From NCBI GenBank assembly GCA_023135505.1, contig JAGLTA010000033.1, forward strand, positions 1 to 11,594: 11,594 nucleotides of DNA, in the 5' to 3' direction. This DNA comes from Candidatus Parcubacteria bacterium. Its GTDB lineage: Bacteria; Patescibacteriota; Patescibacteriia; JAACEG01. Below the pieces are notes generated by a model, which was not told the DNA's origin, did not search any database, and was given only the letters and a program-made list of their open reading frames with translations. Shown here piece after piece: positions 8,466 to 11,594 of this stretch. The translations under genes were made by a program, and so were the position numbers. Each line of letters starts with the position of its first letter. Position 1 is the stretch's first letter.

Positions 8466-8492
8466 TATACCAAAAATCGCGTTCGCAGTCAA
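8464..8492 (-). promoter_or_regulatory. strong promoter of the CaCA antiporter gene
   Basis: On the minus strand the -35 box is TTGACT (8492-8487), the spacer is 17 bp, and the -10 box is a perfect TATAAT (8469-8464) preceded by TGG. The transcript start is predicted near 8457, about 17 nt before the ATG at 8439. The -35 box lies only 3 bp past the prfB stop codon, and no terminator separates them. Confidence 0.85.
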
Positions 8493-8495
8493 AAT

Positions 8496-9590
8496 TTATT
8501 TTTGTTTTAGATATTTCAGATATTCTTCAATAAACTCATCAAGTTCTCCGTCTAGGACATTATCAATCTCCTGCGTTTCGCATTTTGTGCGGTGATCTTT
8601 TACCATTTTATACGGCTGCATAACATAAGAGCGGATTTGCGCTCCCCATTCCGCGCGCTTAATTTCGCCGCGCGCTTCTTGCCGCTCTTTTTTCTCTTTT
8701 TCTTCTTTCAGCGCTAATAATTTGGCTTGCAAAATTTTCATCGCCGTTTCCTTATTTTGCAACTGTGATCTTTCATTGCGGCAGACAACTGTTGTTTTTG
8801 TCGGTTTATAAAAAATCCTAACGGCTGAATCGGTCGTATTAACTCCCTGTCCGCCATGCCCGCTTGCTTTAAAAGTGTCAATACGCAAATCATCTTCTTT
8901 GATTTTTATTTCATCCTTTTTTTGTATCTCTGGCAAAACTTCAACCAACGCGAAAGATGTATGGCGCATTGCTTCGGCGTCAAAAGACGAAATTCTAACT
9001 AATCTATGCACTCCTGTTTCGCATTTTAGATAACCGAAAGAGTATCTGCCTTTAATGCGGATAGTAGCGCTTTTGATGCCTGCTTCATTTCCTTGAATTT
9101 TATCAATTATGTCCGTTTTCCATCCTTTTTTATGGCAAAATTTTAGATACATTCGCAATAATATTTCCGCCCAGTCTTGCGCGTCAACTCCGCCAGTTCC
9201 AGAATGGATAGAGATAATTGCGCCGCATTCATCATATTTTTCAGATAACAGAGTGTAAAATTCCATTTTTGAAAACTTTTTTTCTTTTTTCTTTGTCTCA
9301 ATTTTTAACTGCTCTCTAAATTCATCGTTGTCATCGCTTAACGCTAATTCCAGAAGATCATCAACCTCTTTTTTTATAACAGCCCATTTTTCAATCTCTT
9401 CGCGCAGATCATTGGCTGCCTGCGAGACATTTTTAGCGTTTTTTTGGTTTTGCCAAAAATCCGCTGCCGCCATTTCAATTTCAAGAGCTTTTAATTCTAT
9501 TTTTTTGTCTTGAATTTTAAGCAGTTTTTGTGTCTCTTTAATCTTGTCCTGCAAATTTTTTAATTGTTTTATTAAATCTTGTTCAGCCAT
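8496..9590 (-). CDS. prfB: peptide chain release factor 2 (RF2), encoded without a frameshift
   Basis: The 364-residue protein ends translation at UAA and UGA codons by releasing the peptide on the ribosome. It has an N-terminal helical region (about 1-115), the conserved GVDAQDWAEILLRMY segment (134-148), the decoding region GVHRLVRISSFD (193-204), the peptidyl-tRNA hydrolysis motif GGQ at 246-248 within SGHGGQGVNTTDSAVRI, and the C-terminal ERSQLQNKETAM. DAQDW and the SxF tripeptide identify RF2 rather than RF1. Two points are unusual. The usual SPF tripeptide reads SSF (201-203). The gene is one continuous frame, without the internal UGA +1 frameshift used for self-regulation in many bacteria. 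The ATG lies 5 bp after the stop of the upstream phosphotransferase-like gene and has no Shine-Dalgarno sequence, so co-transcription is likely. Confidence 0.97.
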   Translation of the reverse strand: MAEQDLIKQLKNLQDKIKETQKLLKIQDKKIELKALEIEMAAADFWQNQKNAKNVSQAANDLREEIEKWAVIKKEVDDLLELALSDDNDEFREQLKIETKKKEKKFSKMEFYTLLSEKYDECGAIISIHSGTGGVDAQDWAEILLRMYLKFCHKKGWKTDIIDKIQGNEAGIKSATIRIKGRYSFGYLKCETGVHRLVRISSFDAEAMRHTSFALVEVLPEIQKKDEIKIKEDDLRIDTFKASGHGGQGVNTTDSAVRIFYKPTKTTVVCRNERSQLQNKETAMKILQAKLLALKEEKEKKERQEARGEIKRAEWGAQIRSYVMQPYKMVKDHRTKCETQEIDNVLDGELDEFIEEYLKYLKQK

Positions 9591-9595
9591 TTTTG

Positions 9596-10576
9596 TTAAA
9601 AATTTTTATTGATAAATTTGCGATTTAGAATATCTAAAATATTATTTTTCGCGAAAGTAATATATTTTTTTCTGAACGGCAGTTCATTCTTATTTTTATT
9701 ATAATGCCAAAAAACAAGGTTGCCCAAGCTTTGAATTAAAATTTCAATCTCAAACAGCTTTTGGAAATCGCTGTTTTTTAAGTTTTTATTTAATTCAGAT
9801 ATTAATTTTTTTTGCCAGGCAGGGTTTAAAAATGCCCTGTTCCAAATAATAGAAATGTCATGAGCAATGTTGCCCCAGCCGATATTTTCCCAGTCAATTA
9901 CGCAAAAACCGCTTTTTTGTTTTATAAAATGCGCGGCGTAAGGCTCAAAATGGCATAAAACATTTTGCGTCCGATTGAATTTTTTTTCCCTGATTTTTAA
10001 AAATTCATCAACAGCGGCAGAAACATTAAAATTAGAAAAATATATTTTATTTATTTTTTTACTCGGCTTTGCGACAAAATTTTTATAATCAAGCAAAGTA
10101 AGCTGATATAAATTTTTTAATCGCTTAACTTTTTTGTTTTTAGAAATGTTTTCAAAATTGCTGATAAAATTAATCAGCCAGTTAATATTTTTTTTATTAA
10201 AAAAACTTTGGCGAAAAAGAAAAGCGCTGTTTTTATAACTCTGTATCTGTCCATCCGCGTATTTTTTAATATACCATATGCGGTTTTTATCTATGCCGCA
10301 GTATAATATGTCTGGCAGCGCGCTGATTAAAAAATCGTTTCCGCTTTTTTTAATAAAATTCAAAAATTCAATCTCGCGCTTCAGCTGTTTGTAGCTTTGC
10401 TCCGCTTCCTGATTATCGCTTCTGTTTTGCAGATTGATTTTAAAAATAGCTTTTTGCTTTCCCATTTTTGCTTCGGCAATATAATATCGCATTCCAAGGC
10501 GCAATTCGCCTGTTATTTTCAGATCATATTTATCAATAATTCGACTGGCTTGATTGTAAAAAGTTAATTCGCGCAT
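9596..10576 (-). CDS. aminoglycoside phosphotransferase/choline kinase-fold protein with altered catalytic loop
   Basis: This 326-residue cytoplasmic protein looks like a member of the APH/choline kinase superfamily. The N-lobe has a probable ATP-binding lysine (Lys46 in KAIFKINL) and a helix with Glu68/Glu70. The C-lobe has LCHFEPYAAHF (207-217), at the place of the catalytic HxDxxxxN loop, followed by VIDWENIGWGNIAHDISIIW (226-245), whose Asp228 matches the metal-binding Asp. In the loop, the catalytic Asp is replaced by Glu211 and the Asn by His216; His209 is kept. It may be a weak kinase, a kinase with changed chemistry, or a nucleotide-binding protein without catalysis. The substrate is unknown, and resistance to aminoglycosides should not be assumed. 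It is the first gene of a likely two-gene transcript with prfB (5-bp gap) and has its own promoter at 10603-10631. Confidence 0.82.
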   Translation of the reverse strand: MRELTFYNQASRIIDKYDLKITGELRLGMRYYIAEAKMGKQKAIFKINLQNRSDNQEAEQSYKQLKREIEFLNFIKKSGNDFLISALPDILYCGIDKNRIWYIKKYADGQIQSYKNSAFLFRQSFFNKKNINWLINFISNFENISKNKKVKRLKNLYQLTLLDYKNFVAKPSKKINKIYFSNFNVSAAVDEFLKIREKKFNRTQNVLCHFEPYAAHFIKQKSGFCVIDWENIGWGNIAHDISIIWNRAFLNPAWQKKLISELNKNLKNSDFQKLFEIEILIQSLGNLVFWHYNKNKNELPFRKKYITFAKNNILDILNRKFINKNF

Positions 10577-10602
10577 TTTTTTAATATTTAATTATTATCT
10601 CT

Positions 10603-10631
10603 ATTTTATCTTTTCATTAAGCATAAGTCAA
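10603..10631 (-). promoter_or_regulatory. promoter of the phosphotransferase-prfB transcript
   Basis: On the minus strand the -35 box is TTGACT (10631-10626), the spacer is 17 bp, and the -10 box is TAAAAT (10608-10603). The predicted start near 10596 gives a leader of about 20 nt before the ATG at 10576. It diverges from the promoter at 10654-10682; the two -35 boxes are 22 bp apart, so one bound regulator could affect both. Confidence 0.75.
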
Positions 10632-10653
10632 TAATAAAATAAAATATTCAAAA

Positions 10654-10682
10654 TTGACAAATCGCGAAAAATAACACATAAT
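10654..10682 (+). promoter_or_regulatory. promoter predicting a leaderless mRNA for the small membrane protein gene
   Basis: The -35 box is a perfect TTGACA (10654-10659), the spacer is 17 bp (10660-10676), and the -10 box is CATAAT (10677-10682). Counting seven bases from the end of the -10 box puts +1 at 10689, exactly the A of the ATG. The message should therefore have no 5' leader, or at most one or two bases. Confidence 0.72.
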
Positions 10683-10688
10683 AATTTT

Positions 10689-10898
10689 ATGCGTAAACAT
10701 AAAGACATCTATATTTTTTTAATCGCGCTCGTGTCTGTTTTTGTTATCAGCGTAGCATTAATTAGTTCTGTTAAAGTTTTGAAAATATTAGCGTTAAAGC
10801 CGCATTCAAACGCTCCTTCGGAACAAACCTTACCGATAGAAGAAGAGGAGTATTTTGACGATCCGTTAATTACTCCTGCGTGGAAGATTGAAAAATAA
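10689..10898 (+). CDS. small single-pass membrane protein of unknown function
   Basis: I do not recognise this 69-residue protein. A basic N-terminus (MRKHK) is followed by one long hydrophobic segment at about 7-28, then VKVLKILALK, and then a polar, strongly acidic tail with EEEE at 51-54 and DD at 57-58. By the positive-inside rule the N-terminus should be cytoplasmic and the acidic tail outside. There is no lipobox or clear signal-peptidase site, so it is probably anchored. It is the only plus-strand gene in the window and is divergent from the phosphotransferase-prfB pair. A good promoter directly before the ATG, a TAA stop and a following hairpin support a real gene. No function can be assigned. 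Confidence 0.62.
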   Translation: MRKHKDIYIFLIALVSVFVISVALISSVKVLKILALKPHSNAPSEQTLPIEEEEYFDDPLITPAWKIEK

Positions 10899-10924
10899 AA
10901 ATCTTGTAAAGACGTCTTTTTATT

Positions 10925-10948
10925 AAAAAAGTCTTAATCAACTTTTTT
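10925..10948 (+). terminator. probable terminator after the small membrane protein gene
   Basis: The arms AAAAAAGT (10925-10932) and ACTTTTTT (10941-10948) pair over 8 bp around an 8-nt loop, and CTTTTCT follows. Only two pairs are G-C, so on its own this is a weak terminator. It begins 27 bp after the stop codon. Confidence 0.5.
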
Positions 10949-10965
10949 CTTTTCTATAAATTTTT

Positions 10966-10988
10966 AAAACAGAATCGCGTCCTGTTTT
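10966..10988. terminator. second hairpin, possibly a bidirectional terminator
   Basis: The arms AAAACAG (10966-10972) and CTGTTTT (10982-10988) pair over 7 bp around a 9-nt loop, with more Ts on the plus side. It may back up the preceding hairpin on the plus strand, or stop minus-strand transcripts from the CBU_0592-like gene, although that gene ends about 200 bp away. Confidence 0.45.
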
Positions 10989-11045
10989 TTAATTTTAAAT
11001 TATATCCCGTTTTTTTATTTTTAAATTTTAATTTCAAAATAAAGT

Positions 11046-11113
11046 TTTTAGCAAAATGAACGACCGCGCAATTAGTCAAGAATTTTTAATTTTAGCAGAA
11101 CGCACGCTAGTCA
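11046..11113. repeat. two degenerate direct repeats in a GC-richer island
   Basis: Both copies begin TTTTAGCA (11046-11053 and 11090-11097) and end TAGTCA (11073-11078 and 11108-11113), with GAACG and a CGC block between. The inner part is 19 bp in the first copy and 10 bp in the second. The surrounding 11046-11145 is visibly richer in G and C than its flanks. The function is unknown. Confidence 0.4.
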
Positions 11114-11189
11114 TCCTCAGGAAGGAATCGTGAAATCCGTCAAAAATCTTTAATTTATTTTATAGTGAAACAGAAAAAATTTCAAATGG

Positions 11190-11453
11190 TTAAAACTTGG
11201 ATTTTTGTTTATTGCTTTTAATGATTTTTAAAAAACCATATGTCGCCACCGCTATCCAAGTTAGATTTGCAACAACTGATGGATATGCCTTATTAAAAAA
11301 TGCGTTTTGCGCAATAAGCAACGAACCAAATAAATTTAAACCTTGATATATGCGCGAAGCACTTTTCATTTTTTCCATTGTGATGAGAACATAGGCTATC
11401 CAAACCATAAAAACACCTGCCCACCCCAAAATTTCAATGATTAAATTTGCCAT
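11190..11453 (-). CDS. small CBU_0592-like membrane protein
   Basis: The 87-residue protein has three hydrophobic segments: about 4-25, 36-53 and 56-78. The pattern GWAGVFMVWIAYVLI, then YQGLNLFGSLLIAQNAFFNKAYPSVVANLTW, matches what I recall of the small CBU_0592-type bacterial membrane family, notably the conserved YPSVVxNxxW. A basic tail (KSNKQKSKF) is expected to be cytoplasmic. The family has no well-established function. The ATG at 11453 gives a complete first membrane helix and has no Shine-Dalgarno sequence. A TATAAT lies about 20 bp upstream, without a convincing -35 box. No strong terminator follows its TAA stop. Confidence 0.78.
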   Translation of the reverse strand: MANLIIEILGWAGVFMVWIAYVLITMEKMKSASRIYQGLNLFGSLLIAQNAFFNKAYPSVVANLTWIAVATYGFLKIIKSNKQKSKF

Positions 11454-11473
11454 AGTTTGATTATTTTAAATTT

Positions 11474-11479
11474 ATTATA
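11474..11479 (-). promoter_or_regulatory. possible -10 box of the CBU_0592-like gene
   Basis: On the minus strand a perfect TATAAT lies 20 bp upstream of the ATG at 11453. At the 17-bp spacing seen elsewhere in this window the -35 position reads TTTAAT, a poor match. The upstream position is instead occupied by an inverted repeat (11493-11512), so activation by a bound protein is possible. Confidence 0.4.
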
Positions 11480-11492
11480 TAAAATTTCGTGC

Positions 11493-11512
11493 ATCAATTA
11501 AATATAATTGAT
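11493..11512. repeat. inverted repeat upstream of the CBU_0592-like gene
   Basis: ATCAATTA (11493-11500) and TAATTGAT (11505-11512) are perfect 8-bp inverted arms around AATA. No T-run follows on either strand, so it does not look like a terminator. Its place over the -35 region of the downstream minus-strand gene would suit a dimeric regulator. Confidence 0.35.
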
Positions 11513-11544
11513 TATTAAGTTGAGTTTTTTACAAGAAAGAAATT

Positions 11545-11594
11545 TTATTTCACCTCAATCAAAAGTTTATCTTTTTTAAAATCTATTTTTATCG
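11545..11594 (-). CDS. possible C-terminal end of a gene entering from the right
   Basis: On the minus strand one frame is open from the right edge to a TAA at 11547-11545 and ends IKIDFKKDKLLIEVK. The alternating hydrophobic and charged residues, the TAA stop and the shared strand of most neighbours suggest a real end. Fifteen codons are too few to be sure or to name it. Confidence 0.35.
   Translation of the reverse strand, partial: IKIDFKKDKLLIEVK

Larger units (their letters stand above)
10899..11189. other. 291-bp intergenic region between converging genes
   Basis: The first part holds two hairpins (10925-10948 and 10966-10988). Next come two imperfect copies of a C/T-G-T-rich, A/T-rich unit (about 10981-11004 and 11007-11036). 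Then follows a GC-richer island at about 11046-11145 with degenerate direct repeats. No tRNA or rRNA is recognisable. The only short frame with an ATG is 25 codons long and lacks support. Confidence 0.6.

Noticed and set aside
10908..10919. Palindrome AAAGACGTCTTT just after the small gene
   Set aside because: It has no room for a hairpin loop unless only four pairs form. It may compete with the next hairpin but is not a terminator by itself.
11056..11133. 25-codon plus-strand frame ending in TGA
   Set aside because: It is very short and has no promoter or binding site. It would be the only TGA stop in the window, and the region is better described as a repeat-bearing island.
11165..11184. 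Short inverted repeat just after the CBU_0592-like gene
   Set aside because: The stem is only about 5 bp and nearly all A-T, with no clear T-run placement, so I did not call it a terminator.
1..11594. tRNA, rRNA, CRISPR array, insertion sequence or prophage
   Set aside because: No cloverleaf or rRNA segment, regularly spaced repeat, transposase or phage gene can be recognised on either strand.

Overview
The window is AT-rich DNA from a bacterium with the standard stop code. It carries a release factor 2 gene, and every confident gene whose end is visible stops at TAA. The mix of Lys/Ile/Asn-rich proteins, short intergenic gaps, absent Shine-Dalgarno sequences and ordinary sigma70-type promoters fits a reduced-genome lineage such as the Candidate Phyla Radiation (Patescibacteria, perhaps Parcubacteria). 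That placement is inference: no rRNA or other decisive marker lies in the window.

Layout, left to right. (1) 1-1158, minus: the first 386 codons of a ComM/YifB-type AAA+ ATPase, running off the left edge. (2) 1159-1306: its promoter, and a terminator for the next gene. (3) 1307-3712, minus: phosphoenolpyruvate synthase. (4) 3731-7339, minus: a 1202-residue single-chain restriction-modification enzyme that joins a nuclease, an N6-adenine methylase and two HsdS-type target recognition domains. It lies 18 bp upstream of ppsA and probably shares its transcript. (5) 7474-8439, minus: a CaCA-family cation antiporter with its own strong promoter and terminator. (6) 8496-9590, minus: peptide chain release factor 2. 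(7) 9596-10576, minus: a phosphotransferase-fold protein with an altered catalytic loop, 5 bp upstream of prfB. (8) 10689-10898, plus: a small single-pass membrane protein whose promoter predicts a leaderless mRNA. (9) 10899-11189: an intergenic stretch with two hairpins and an unexplained GC-richer island. (10) 11190-11453, minus: a small CBU_0592-like membrane protein. (11) 11545-11594, minus: the possible last codons of another gene.

Four minus-strand promoters and one plus-strand promoter can be read directly. All have a TTGACT, TTGGCA or TTGACA -35 box, exactly 17 bp of spacer and a TAAAAT, TATAAT or CATAAT -10 box. Three also carry a TGG extended -10. From these, the probable transcripts are comM alone, RM-ppsA, the antiporter, the phosphotransferase with prfB (probably reading toward the antiporter), and the small leaderless gene diverging from the phosphotransferase.

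Most of the content is core metabolism and translation. The accessory element is the restriction-modification gene, which is clearly more AT-rich than comM and ppsA. The points most worth following are its all-in-one domain order, the palindromes at its promoter and at the antiporter promoter, the leaderless small gene, the changed catalytic loop in the phosphotransferase-like protein, the SSF tripeptide in RF2, and the GC-richer island with two degenerate direct repeats near 11046-11113.
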